From NCBI GenBank assembly GCA_014526335.1, contig JACTAT010000315.1, positions 248,001 through 312,000 on the forward strand: a DNA stretch of 64,000 nucleotides, written 5' to 3'. Positions 9,374 through 20,212 of the stretch are shown piece by piece (position 1 is the stretch's first letter; every line of letters starts with the position of its first letter). Origin of the DNA: Chrysaora quinquecirrha. Lineage: Eukaryota > Cnidaria > Scyphozoa > Semaeostomeae > Pelagiidae. Both the position numbers and the translations under genes were made by a program. The notes beneath the pieces were generated by a model that was not told the origin of the DNA, did not search any database, and saw only the letters and a program-made list of their open reading frames with translations.

Positions 9374-12300
9374 CTATTTAATATTTTTCGGGCAATTTAA
9401 CACGTTTTTATGCCCTTTTGTTGGTTGCTTACAAATTGAGCAACGAGGCTTTCTTCTTTCTGCTGGACTATCCTCTTTCTCAATATTTTCAACAGCTGTT
9501 GTAGCAGTATTATCAACTGCTACAACAGCTGTTGAACTATATTTTCAACTATAATACAACTTATCAACTATATTTTCAACACTTCCGTCATTGTCTTACT
9601 TTGTCTGTCAATTTGCTTTTTGATTGCAGTATCACGGTTTTGCTTTGTAAGCATCATATTCATAGGACCATGAACACCTGCATGTAGCCTTTCTTTTGAT
9701 GCAACAAGAGACCCATCCAAGATACTGCATGACATTAAGTCAAAAATTTCACCAACATAGCCTGTAAAATATTAAATGAAAATAAAGATTACCCACTGTT
9801 AGTTGAACATATATTTCTAAAGAAAATCAATGCAACCTGTACTTACGAAAATTTGCAGCAATTCGAACGGATTTCACTACAGCCTCACCATTCCTAAACT
9901 TTGGATAACGAACTGATACACGGACTGATCCATCAGGCATACGCTTTTCTTCCCTTTTCAAATTTGAATTCAAGTGCACAGATGCCAGAATGTGTCTGAA
10001 AGCAAATAGCAAATATTATACAGTCAGGTTGGTTCAATGATCTAAGCCCTAGGTACTGGCATATAATTTTTTTTTATCATCATGAAAACTATAAAACTAC
10101 AATATAAAACTAACAATAAACTCAAAGTAAGTTTTAATATGATGGATTAGAGGTGAAAAACATCCGTTATCGAGTCACCTCTAACCAATCATTGTATATT
10201 AAACGGGTAAATTTCAACAAAATTGAAGCTCTTTAAATTACAACAAATACAAAGTTCAAGGCCATGCAACTTGTTTCATCGTATGACAGGTTCATTTGAA
10301 ACGATTTGTTTGAATCATAAAACATACAGTAGCATCTAAAATCATCTTGTTAGCTATTTCATTGAAGTTTGAACTTCCAAAAAGCAACAAATCGCATAAA
10401 TGATCGTCAGGCAATTGCATCACATCATTATTAATTATATCTGATACATATCTGATACATATACATGGCAGATAATATCAATTAATAATGAAAAGCCGAT
10501 TATTGGCACAGAGTCCAAAAATAACAATGAGACACAATTCAACATACCTGCATTTCATTCCAATATAAGAGAATGCTATCATCTTTGGAGCGAAATGGTT
10601 TAAGAGGGAATGAAAAGCCTCAATATAGCTTGTCTGAGTAATTGGCGATGCTTTTTTATGCCATTTACCAGTCGTGTAATTTGTCAATGCTGCTACAATT
10701 TTTTCATATCCAATTTTATCTGAGATGGAAGTATCTGTATTTAATATAAACTGTTATATTATATTTGTTTCTACAATGTACGTTTCTAAGTGTTAATGTG
10801 TACAAACCTTTTTGAAGCCACTTCCTGGCTGCAATGTTTTCTTCATGAGCACATTCATTAAATAAAGGGTTGTCCAATCCAGTGTGCTTATTTATTATAT
10901 GGAAAAGAAAAGACTTGAATTTCGCCCATATGAGATTGCCATCACCACTAGGTGTAGATATTGCAGACCAAAACAGATGATTTATACAAGGCTGTATCCA
11001 ATCTGAAACTTCAGCACAGTCTTTCAACTTGGAAATGAATGTAAGAACTTTTCGAACTTCTAAAATATGAAGGACAAATCAATTATCTGCATTGTTGAGT
11101 ACAACTTTTTTAAGTGTATAGAACACACAAGTTCAATGCCAGGTTCAGCACTGGAATGAAAGCAGCAGTCTCTTGTCCTCAAGGACCACCTATCTTTGCA
11201 ACCTTTCATAAATCATACAGAAAAACAAATAAAAATGAACTTGTATCAACTTACTTTTTGCCAAATGCCATAGATCAAGATAGTGTTTTGTATTGCTCTC
11301 TTTTTCTTTCATGTGTTTAGCAATTGAAGTATGACGATCGGACACGAATTCTTGAACTTCAAATCCTTGTGATTTGATAAATTGAAAACTTCTTTGAAAG
11401 CCTTCATATTCCATCCCAGCACTACTACCACATTCGTTTCTCTAAAATGATTAATGTTGATATTGGTTATTCATGATGGAAATTCTAGTCTTTAAAATCT
11501 TTGGTTATGCAAGCCCTTTCAATAAACAGTTTCAACTATAAACATTTAGCAAAGTGAATCTCACCAAAAAATTTGGAGGTTTCTAAACACTTGATTGTTA
11601 TTTATTTGTATGTTTACCTGCACAAGTTCAAAATGAATAAGTTGTGACGTATCACAGCACATGACAGAGTAGGCACCGTATTTGGCACTATAGCCCATAC
11701 TATCATGTCTGGCATCCCCACAAATGGTAACATTCTTTCCTTTTCCTTCAGACTTGCCAACATTCCTGCTTGGTACTGTTCCCAATAAAGGCTGATTGCT
11801 GGGAAAAGTTTTTCCTAGAAATTATCAAGATATATATAAATATCTTATATGTAAGTTATATTGCATTATGGATAAAAGAACATTGGTACAACATTGATCA
11901 GTCCTACTAAACATACCCGTTGGTGTTGAAAAATGTTCTCAGTGAGATGCATGCTAATCCCATGTGGTTGAATATCCTAAGGACTTTAGTGCCACTTCCA
12001 CCAGCCAATGTTATTGCAAACGACAGTAATATGTTTCCAGCTGGAATGTGAGTCCCCTTCATTTCAGGCTGGCTACGCCACACGTTTTCTCTTCCTTGAC
12101 ACTTTGGATTTGCACATAGCATTCGAATTTCTACCATGGTTCCTATGCTTTTGGTTTAAATCAGTGGTCTGTCTCCTCTACATACAGGGAAGAACTGAAA
12201 CAGTAGTAACAGTTAGGAAAGAAAGACAATAAACTTTGGTTCTTCTCTCAAGTTTGAATCAGTTGACTGGAAACTAAAATAACAGAAAGCAACATCTATA

Positions 12301-13527
12301 GATTCACATTATAAATGTGATAATGCTGTACAAATGCCATGATGAAAGCAAAAATAAATGACGTTTATAGGGTAGCCCACTTACTGTTCTGGCTCGTTCT
12401 CTTCCATGTCTTCAAATTCTTCTGCACTATACATCTCCTCATCTTCTTCAAAGCTTGAATCATTTTCATCTTCTCTCACTTCATTCAACACCTCATCTAC
12501 AATGTTATCAACATCACCAATGTCAGTCTCTCTTTCTGTTTTTTCCATGTCATCCCTTTTCTTTGTGTTCTCTGCTTTTTTAGCCAGTTTTCTCATTTTC
12601 CGTTGTAAATGCCTCAACTTTCTTCTTGTGGAGAGCAAACAGTTTCTTATTGTTCTATTCTGTGATGTAAATTTTTACATGAATCGCAGGGATATTCAAC
12701 TGTCTGGCATGTTGCATCTTTGAACTCTAAAAAGAAAGCATTCTGATAAATAATTTTCTCACCATAAAATAGCAGACATGATACTTGTGCACACATCAAA
12801 GATATCAGGATTATCTTTACCGATTCTTCATGGCAAATCAAAGATGGTTTAGAGAATTCCTGATCTATAACATCATCATCATATTTTTGTAAAATTCTTT
12901 CTCAGCAGACTTTATTGCCTATAATAAAGTGTGCAACATCTTGATCTATCTAATATCTAGCTTTATAGTTGTCCCTTTTTTTAGCAGTGCCCACAGCAAC
13001 ATTTTCACCTCTTTCATGGACAACACTCAAACGTAGATGAAGGATAAGAAAAAAATTACTTTGCATAAGCACTTAACGTTATAAAATAAGTTTTTTTCAG
13101 TAAAAATTGTATACAATGGACTGAAGGGTACTGGTGAGTGGTGACTTACCATACGACCTTGATGTCTACTCTTGGATGTCGAAGGCCCTTCTTCACTCTC
13201 CATATGAGCAACTGGGTAAATTGATGGCACCAGCACAATCCCAATCTCATCCTCTTTCAAACGTGTTTTAATAGGGGCATTTAATCCAGGTAGATGAACA
13301 AACCTTCTCTCGAAATCCTCAGGTTTAAAATGATTTGAGCATAAGACAGACGTTTTTGAAGCTTCCCAATGAGCTCGTCTCCTTTTAACAAACGCCACCC
13401 ACTGTCGCCTCCTTTGTTTAGCTATCAGCCTATCATCGTTGAAAAATGGTATTATTCTGTGCAATGAGTTACCCTTATCTACATCTTTAGTGTTACTACA
13501 TCGTGCCACGATGCAGCGTTCGGGCAT
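9374..13527 (-). CDS. THAP-domain DDE transposase-like protein, at least nine exons
   Basis: Exon 1 (13527-13150) encodes a THAP zinc finger: MPERCIVARC, W in QWVAFV, VLCSNHF, and the C-terminal NAPIKT. Then come 12724-12385 (Cys motif, basic coiled coil, acidic tail), 12147-11917, 11814-11618, 11441-11255, 11059-10808, 10734-10548, 9995-9847 and 9761 down. Most introns are 76-650 bp with GTAAGT-like donors and AG acceptors, and frames join at most junctions. Likely catalytic residues are D in CGDARHDSMGYSAKYG, D in VSDRHTSI and E in TSYIEAFHSLL. A Cys/His knuckle, CSICKQPTKGHKNVLNC, ends the protein near 9374. Defects are a frameshift near 12674, a phase mismatch between exons 3 and 4, and a stop at 9568-9570 before the knuckle. 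Probably the transposase of the TTAA element. Confidence 0.75.
9488..9536. repeat. Perfect 21-bp inverted repeat in the THAP gene tail
   Basis: Arms 9488-9508 and 9516-9536 are exact reverse complements around a 7-base loop. In the minus-strand reading frame this encodes an Ala/Val/Thr-rich linker just before the C-terminal knuckle. Related GTTGAAAATATAGTT direct repeats lie just beside it, suggesting local replication slippage. Confidence 0.8.
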
Positions 13528-13630
13528 GATGTCTTTGAGCCGCTCTTTTCAGCAGGAAATTTGTTTTACAAACACACTAGTTCTTCTGGAACCACCAGCT
13601 TCAATATGTTTGCCTGCTCCGATTTTTGGT

Positions 13631-13645
13631 GTGTTCTGGTTTCTA
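13631..13645 (-). promoter_or_regulatory. Subterminal box, right copy
   Basis: Inverted copy of 5015-5029, upstream of the minus-strand THAP gene that starts at 13527. Confidence 0.5.
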
Positions 13646-13820
13646 TGTCACATTGCTCCTAGTCCCAGACCTCGCGGTTGCGCGTTTCGGGTCACTCGAA
13701 ATGGCCAATAAGAAGGATTCAGACATTATTTACTCAAAAGTTCGTTGTTGGTTGTTAATTCTGTCTACATTTTCGTAACGAGCGTAATAAAGTTTGTAAA
13801 TAAGAAAAAAATCGCCATCA

Positions 13821-13834
13821 ACTTCAGTTGACCT
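13821..13834 (-). repeat. Right terminal inverted repeat of the Kolobok-like element
   Basis: Exact inverted copy of 4836-4849, directly before TTAA at 13835-13838. Confidence 0.8.
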
Positions 13835-14087
13835 TTAAGGATATCTTGCATATGTTAAATTGCCGGAGCAATAAATAGATACTTATGTATGGTACCTATA
13901 GATATGTTACTGTTAGATATGTACTGAGTAGTATTGGAAGCATAGCTGTTGCAGCCATTAATATGAAAGTAAGTTTGCATTTAAGCATACCATTTATTGA
14001 CATTCATTCAATAATATATGCAGAAGTCAACATTTGCTGAATTTTTGGATGACTTTGTTGACTTCTTGTTTAATTTGCTTTTCACAG

Positions 14088-14195
14088 ATCAATCCATTGA
14101 TGAAGCAACACTGCTGTCCTTGACAGAAAGAATGGTGGAGAAACTGCTACCTGATATGAAAAGACAGACAATAGTTTTGAAAAATGTGGAGAAAG
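14088..14195 (+). pseudogene. Orphan exon encoding the second half of a SAM domain
   Basis: A pyrimidine-rich acceptor (GCTTTTCACAG) is followed by an open stretch reading QSIDEATLLSLTERMVEKLL and PDMKRQTIVLKNVEK, then a donor AAAG|GTAATC. The pattern D-x2-LLxLTExM...L...G/R-x3-LKxxE is the C-terminal half of a SAM domain. No complementary N-terminal half is adjacent; one exists at 3-113 on the same strand but its splice phase does not obviously fit. A hAT-like insertion begins 14 bp after the donor. Confidence 0.55.
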
Positions 14196-14209
14196 GTAAT
14201 CCCCAAAGG

Positions 14210-15269
14210 CAGGGGCAGATCCACACTGGTGCGACTGGTGCTCATTTTTATAGAGTGACCATTAAAAAAATTATTTCCTTTTGCTGTTGATATCAGCTCA
14301 TTTGCTTTGGTTGAAATGTTCTTTTCGAGCAAGAAAGCATTTATCATGCCTATTTTATTCCTCTTTGTTGGCATAATTGGCCTAAATTTTCTTTTTATTC
14401 CGTCAACAAATGACGGTCTGTCTCAAGCAAAGAAATATGGTCTCGCTATCAATGAGTTAATGACGTGTTTACTTTCAGTGTATTGGGAAAAATGCGAACC
14501 GCTTTTGGCAGAATGACAACAAAGCAGAATTGATTTGTACAGCGATACGCCATTGAAACCTTGAGCAACAGTGACCCGCATTTTTATAGTAGTAAAATGA
14601 ACTTCCACTGGTGCTCAACGTCACTTCCACTGGTGCTGAGGTAAATCAACCAACCATGATGCAGGGCTCACTGGTGCTCAACGTCACTCGAAAGCGCAAC
14701 GTCATTCTCTCAGTGACATTGTGGAAGAAAATCCAACACAACTGTTGCCATCAACCTGTAGAAGTTGGTGATGGTGAATGTTTCACACAAGTTAAGTCGA
14801 AATCGATTACATGGAAGAAAGAAGAACTCGAATGATTATGTTGGGAACGTAAGATTCAACTAGTAGTGTACATACAGAACGGACAGAAATTTTAGGTTAG
14901 TTAGGCCTAATCCAAACAGTAGATTTTTTTAAAGTCCTAATCATGTCAGTAAATGCTCTTGTCTGGGTCAGCCTTCTCAGGGAGCTTTAATAACGCAAAA
15001 CCTTCTGTTTGAATTAGGCCGAGCCTAAGTTTTCCGTTCTGCATGTACACGGAGACGAACTGTAATAGCTATCTATTGAATTCCCAACAATAAAGATTCA
15101 AGTTCTTCTTTCTTTCTTGGAAACAATTTGTTTACTTAGTCATTCATAAAAATCAACAACTTTAAAACCACGCCCCATGGCCACGCCCATTTTACCAACT
15201 GACCAAGCCCATCGATCACATCCTTTTGTTTTTGAGCACTAGTCAGATTTAGAGCTGGATCCGCCCCTG
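14210..15269. mobile_element. Non-autonomous hAT-like element (1060 bp)
   Basis: The left end is CAGGGGCAGATCCA and the right end is the inverse of CAGGGGCGGATCCA. Inner TIR bases GGTGCTCA and TGAGCAC also pair. Termini of the CAGGGGCGGATCCA type are common in hAT elements. The flanks share AAAG(G/A), which may be a 5-bp duplication with one mismatch; a clean 8-bp duplication is not visible. There is no transposase inside. Confidence 0.6.
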
Positions 15270-15284
15270 AAAGATTATATAATC

Positions 15285-15897
15285 CATAATTCATAAATGT
15301 TAAACCCGCCTAAACCCAGCTGAAACCCTGCAGTAACCCACATGAACTCATTTGAAGCCAACAGCATTGTAAAGTTTGTAAAATCGTAATATCTTGATCA
15401 ATTCTTTTAAACTACAAAATAGACTCAAAAGATTCTCTAGTGAAACCCGATTTGTAATCACGAACTAACAGCGTATTCCCCAAAGGAATATACAGCCTAT
15501 TAACAAAATTCATTGTTCCAAGGTGAGAGAAGCTGGATTCAATGCTTTTAGCTGCTACAATCTTGGATAAAAATTATGAGACAAAACTGATAATTTCATT
15601 AATATTTGTATAACCGTTGTTTTTTACCCGTCCCCCCTTACTCAATGTTAATCAAATGGCGTGGAATTGTTTTCATTATCTCTCAACATTGATCCAAGAG
15701 GGGGAAGGGGAGTGAGCTATTGATTAGCGAAGCTGAAGTTAAGGAATTGCTGGCCTAACTCGGAGTCTTCTGTGTGTCTCATTATATTTTGTTGAAAATT
15801 TTAGGTTCAGGTGGGTTCAGGGTGGTTACTGCTGGGTGCAGCTGGGTTCAGCTTGGTTCAGGCAGGTTTAGTTTGGTTTAGCTTTCATAAATTATGT
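15285..15897. repeat. Inverted-repeat element with GGTTCA/GGTTTAG-rich arms
   Basis: The left arm reads TTCATAAATGTTAAACCCGCC and AAACCCAGCTGAAACCC; the right arm is an imperfect reverse complement ending in TTTAGCTTTCATAAATTATG. The centre contains another weak inverted pair of C-rich and G-rich stretches near 15630 and 15700. It looks like a degenerate MITE without coding capacity. Confidence 0.5.
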
Positions 15898-16107
15898 TAT
15901 TTACTCCGGATTTTCATTTAGCTGAAAATTTCAGAAATGCATGAATTGAAAATGACTACAATGACACAAGCTGCGATGGCGAAAAGAATTATGGCGACCA
16001 GACGTGTTTTCAGGGGCTGGCAAATCTTTGCATTATGTCTTCAGCTTCTCAGCATTAGTAGAGGAAAAGGGCGGGTACGGGTGCACGAAGGATGCCGCCA
16101 CCACCTG

Positions 16108-16275
16108 ACCTGTCAATCAAACCCACATGACGTGTCAATCAAACCCACGTGATCTGTCAATCAAAATCACATCATTTGTTCAATCAAATGCACATGATCT
16201 GTCGATCGAAATTAGAAGATATGTCAATCAAAATCACGTGATATGTCAATCAAACTCACATTATACGTCAATCTA
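16108..16275 (+). repeat. Left-arm tandem repeat with CACGTG cores
   Basis: About eight degenerate units of roughly 22 bp, consensus near TGTCAATCAAAACCACGTGA. Several contain a CACGTG or CACATG E-box. Confidence 0.7.
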
Positions 16276-16689
16276 AATCTTGTTTTAACGTATTCCTCTT
16301 TAATTTTAACCTCGCTTTTGTTCTGCCTCAGTTTTATACAGTCTTACTTTGATCAGGAGTTGACAATACATAAGAATAAATTCGGCGTTTTGTTTGAAAC
16401 TGCAGACAGCAGGTAAAAAGGTTGCTTTGATAAAGATTTCACAATATTATTTTTGATTTTTATTCATAGATGATCACAACAATGACACAATAAAAAATGC
16501 AAACTTTTTCACCAATATGATATAAGTTTTCATGTTTATTCGATTAACAATAATATTTACATACGTTGAATTTTTAGTTTGATATGCAATATCCGTTTTG
16601 TTTTTTTTGTAAACATTATTTCTCATCAGGATCTTTTCACAAATCAGTGTTTCGAGATCTTAGAAAAAAAGCAGAGTTGTTCACATCCA

Positions 16690-16919
16690 CAATCCTCGTC
16701 AAAAATATTGGGGACAGTATGTTATAAGTATGTTTTACCTTAAAAACCCGTCCCATTACAACATATTTGGGTAATAAGACCCCCCTCCCCCCGACTCAAT
16801 GTTGGGACCACTTTCAACATCGATTTCACCAACATTGAGTCGGGGGGAGGGGGGTATGCGTCTTTAGAGCGAGAATTTTACAAAAGTTCGAAGTGTCCCA
16901 GACTTTTTGGCGAGGATTG
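16690..16919. mobile_element. Palindromic MITE with a 27-bp C-rich/G-rich hairpin
   Basis: The ends read CAATCCTCGTCAAAAA and, inverted, CAATCCTCGCCAAAAA. Inside, 16779-16805 and 16829-16855 are perfect 27-bp reverse complements containing CCCCCCTCCCCCC and GGGGGGAGGGGGG. No coding capacity is seen. Confidence 0.6.
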
Positions 16920-16936
16920 CAGGTTTGTTACTGCGT

Positions 16937-17190
16937 TAAAAAGACATCATCATCATCGTCATCTGTTGCATTTTCATCATCTGCATCCATTGCTTTCTGA
17001 CGCATGATTAAGAACTTTCTTTTATCAATAGCATAGTGAAAGGCTTCTTCAAAACCCATACCATCTTCTTCCTTTGCTTTTGTCATGGTTTCAATGACTG
17101 CTTTCAATGATTTCATCACGTTCAAAACTTTTGCAGTATATAAAATTCCTCTTGAAAACTTGTAGTCCGGTACCTGAGAAAAGATATCTT
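16937..17190 (-). pseudogene. Frameshifted copy of the small C2H2-associated ORF family
   Basis: Minus-strand pieces read LQVFKRNFIYCKSFERDE and then, after a frame change, AVIETMTKAKEEDGMGFEEA, FHYAIDKRKFLIMRQK and an Asp-rich tail. They align with QVFRRKFLYNRSFENDA and VIATMQKAQKEDGMDMQEA in the + strand ORF at 36152-36658. The zinc-finger part is not seen here. Function unknown. Confidence 0.6.
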
Positions 17191-17689
17191 ATCCATTTTC
17201 TGGTCCTACTTTCATGCGGTTTGGGTTGTTTCTTATGATGATAGAAAAATCTAAAGCTTCTGGGCCACCCAGATTTTTGACTCTGGTGGCCGTAATTGCG
17301 GATTTTCCGATTTAGCCCCCCTGCCCATAGGCCAAACTTTTTTTTCTTCAAGCCCCAACATATTATATATCATTTGATTCGAATTTTGATGCTGGTCAAA
17401 CTTTTATATAAGACTTGCATCTGAAAATCAGGCCATCTCAAGATATTGAGCACTTTCGTTTTCATAACTTATGGGGTTTAGCAATTTTTCGAATTGGTTT
17501 TAACAACGGCCTTTGAGAAACTACATGTTTCATGCATGAAATATTACCGCCTTGTTGAAGAATGGAATATATTTTATTTCTTTCACTGAGATTCGTTGAA
17601 TATTCGAAGTTAAGCTGAATGTACCCCCTGACAAGTACTTGAAAAACTTTTCGCTCAACAAAATAAGTTAGCCAAGCCTCGATGCATAA

Positions 17690-18045
17690 CCGGTTTTTCT
17701 CAACCAATGCGGGTCTGCCTTCACTAAGACGGTTTTCTCGACATACACAGATAGGCCTCCATCCCTAGCCAGCGTTTCTCGACCCATACGGGCTAGCTTG
17801 AATGCCTAGTCGGCTTTTCTGGCATGCCTCACATGCAAGCTTCAATGCTTAGTCGGCTTTTCGCGTCCCATACAGGTCTGCCTCGTTGCTTGGCCAGCTC
17901 TTTTCGGTGTATACGGAGCCACCTCATTGCTTAGTCGAATTTTTTCGACACATACGGCCAGCCTTTATGACTGGCAAGCTTTTCTCGACCCATACGGGCC
18001 GTCCTCGATGCTTGACCGGAATTTTTTGACACACACGGGCCAGCC
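17690..18045 (+). repeat. Degenerate minisatellite, about 48-bp unit
   Basis: Repeated phrases CTTAGTCGGCTTTTC, TCGACCCATACGGGC and AGCCTCGATGC recur with substitutions. The array is the inverse of that at 20120-20600. Confidence 0.6.
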
Positions 18046-18103
18046 TTTCATTTCATTTGATATTATTTAGACAGAGATAGCTTTTCAGCTAAAATACACG
18101 ACC

Positions 18104-20212
18104 TTAAGAATAATTGCTACCTACTTTACTGATAAACCTAATCATGCTGGTCTTCCAGGGAGTTTTTTTCGGTGTCTTGCTCAAGATACATTTTTGATTG
18201 TTTTTTTTGAAACTATCTGATGCAGTGAGGCCACGAATCTCTATGGAAGTGTCATTCCAAGTCTTCAGAGCTGTGTGGTTAAAGCCTTTTATAAGCATAC
18301 TCGGTCTTATATCTAGGGATTTGGAGATGTTTGCAGCAGGGACGTCACTATTGGGGGGTATGGGGGGTGTTTCACCCCCTCAATCCTGAAAAACGGAATT
18401 TTGCAGGGCAAGACTTAAAAATTAATGTGCTCTTGCAGGGCAAAAATACAAAAACTCAAGCTTCACAAAGTTTTCAGATTGAATCCATATTTTCTTGTTC
18501 TTTTTCTTCATTGTGTAGAAATTTGAAATTCCTTGATCCAAAAATTTTAAATGCCGTATTCCATGTCCCATGATTCCATTCCATATGTTCTGTATATTAC
18601 AGAGCTTGTGGTATTTCCGTTCCGTTAAAAACAGAGGACTTTTCCCAATGGTGTATAGATGCTACAGCCTCCTTCTTACTGCACCTGTGTCTATGGCTTA
18701 AGACGAGCGTAGCTCTAGCAAACTTAATGTCCTTAAGATGGTCAAAAACTCGCTGCGTTCCAGAATGCTAGATAAACGATTAAATGATCTAATTCTATTG
18801 GCTTGTGAGAAGGACCTGACGGACACTATCCTCCTTCATCAAGTATTCAAAGTATGGCATAAAAATGAAAAGAATTTCAATTAAATAAATGATTTTAACA
18901 ATAGTATTGAAGCGATTATGTGTTTCTTTTCTTTTTACAGATGATATATGTACCTATATACTTGTTTGAGGGGAAAAATTTTCGCAGGTCAAAATATATT
19001 TCAGCAGGGCAAAACTGTTTACACCCCCCTCCAAAAAAATTACGAAGTGACGTCCCTGCTTTGCAGTGCCTTGTAATGTAGGTCGAGTACAGAGATCTCG
19101 ATTGTTATTTCTCCTATATGCGTTCAGGGCTTAGTATGTTCACGATCTTGTTTTTCATGACATTCCTATCATAAGGCAAAAGATTTCATACGTTAAACCA
19201 GAAAGTTGACTGTGTTGCATTTGCTATAATTGCATACACCCGATCTTGAAGACGTTGCAGAGCAGCAAGTTTTGTATTTGACAGACTACTCCAGAAAACA
19301 TTGGGATAACGCAGGTAACTCTCAATTATTGCATAATACATATAAAATTGTTGGGATTATGGAACGACATTTTTTAGTTCTTTTTAGAGCTGCTAGACCA
19401 CCAACCTTGCCTTTGACGCGCGGAAACTGTTCGTCCCATTTTAATTTTTCACCCACCGTTACTCTGAGGGATTTAGTCGTTTCGACTCTTAATATCAGAG
19501 TTATTCAATTTAAGCACTTCTGACAGTTGGGGTCCTGAACTAAGTTTTTGTAGTGCCTTTCGTAGATTTCGTGAACTTTGATTTTGTAGATGTCATGAAC
19601 TAAGTTTTTCTGGGATTGGGGTTAAGTTTTACCCTCGTCCACTCAGCGAGTTTAGAAGGCTATTGATGTGCGCCCGCAACAAGTTTCGCGGCATCATTCG
19701 ATGCAATCGTCATACTGGTGTGGTCAGCATAAATGACGAAAAGAAGAGGGACAAAACAAGAACCTTGAAGAATACCACAGATTACTTCTTTGGCTTTTGA
19801 ATTCTTACCGTTAAGTTCAGAGCGCAAACCAATTTTCTGCTATTCATGCAGGATTTAAGCCAATCTCCAGCCTTGCCTATTATTCCATATGCACCTAATT
19901 TTTTGAGTTATACTGTATATCGTGATCGACAGTATCGAATGCTATCTTAACGTCGAGAAAAATAGTGAAATTGACATTGCGGCAATCAATGTTTTCATAC
20001 CAGGAGTCAGTGCTTCTTATAAGGGATGCTATCGTAGAGTGGAACTTATGAAATGCTGCTTGGTTGTTTGAAATGGTTTTATTGATTTTTAGGAAATCGA
20101 ACAAATGATCGTCCGAGGCAAGGCAAGGCATCAAGGATGGCCGCCATAGGTATAAAACACCTGCTAGGCATGTAGGCTTGGTGATGTGGATTGAGAAACG
20201 TCTGCTAGGCAT
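18104..20212 (-). pseudogene. LINE reverse transcriptase remnant, split by a hAT element
   Basis: On the minus strand the order is NNQAAFHKFHSTIASL, TIFLDVKIAFDTVDHD, LGAYGIIGKAGDWLKSCM, GILQGSCFVPLLFVIYAD, then LQDRVYAIIANATQ, and finally the C-terminal KTWNDTSIEIRGL. These correspond to RT fingers/palm, the PQGS block, the thumb, and the usual LW-LP-I LINE tail. Many stops are present and the active-site YADD is not recognisable. The insertion at 18337-19058 separates the C-terminal tail from the rest. Confidence 0.7.
18337..19058. mobile_element. Non-autonomous hAT-like element (722 bp)
   Basis: The termini are CAGGGACGTCACTA and the inverse of CAGGGACGTCACTTC. The flanking octamers are GTTTGCAG (18329-18336) and CTTTGCAG (19059-19066), an 8-bp target duplication with one mismatch. 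CAGGGCAA phrases recur inside near both ends. Confidence 0.75.

Larger units (their letters stand above)
4836..13834. mobile_element. 9.0-kb TTAA-flanked DNA transposon (Kolobok-like) with two convergent genes
   Basis: The left end is TTAA (4832-4835) plus AGGTCAACTGAAGT. The right end is the reverse complement of AGGTCAACTGAAGT (13821-13834) followed by TTAA (13835-13838). The 14-bp terminal repeats match perfectly. A further 15-bp sequence, TAGAAACCAGAACAC, is inverted at almost the same distance from each end (5015-5029 and 13631-13645). Between the ends lie a + strand ballast-domain gene and a - strand THAP-DDE gene, both transcribed inward. TTAA duplications together with a THAP-bearing transposase are features of the Kolobok superfamily; the superfamily name is inference. 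A LINE of about 3 kb later entered the first intron of the + gene. Confidence 0.75.

Noticed and set aside
12406..12723. 105-aa Ser-rich + strand ORF
   Set aside because: Antisense to the acidic and coiled-coil exon of the THAP gene; the Ser run mirrors Glu/Asp codons.
4836..13834. piggyBac identity for the 9-kb TTAA element
   Set aside because: TTAA fits, but the ends start AGGT rather than CCC, and the gene has a THAP domain and different DDE blocks.
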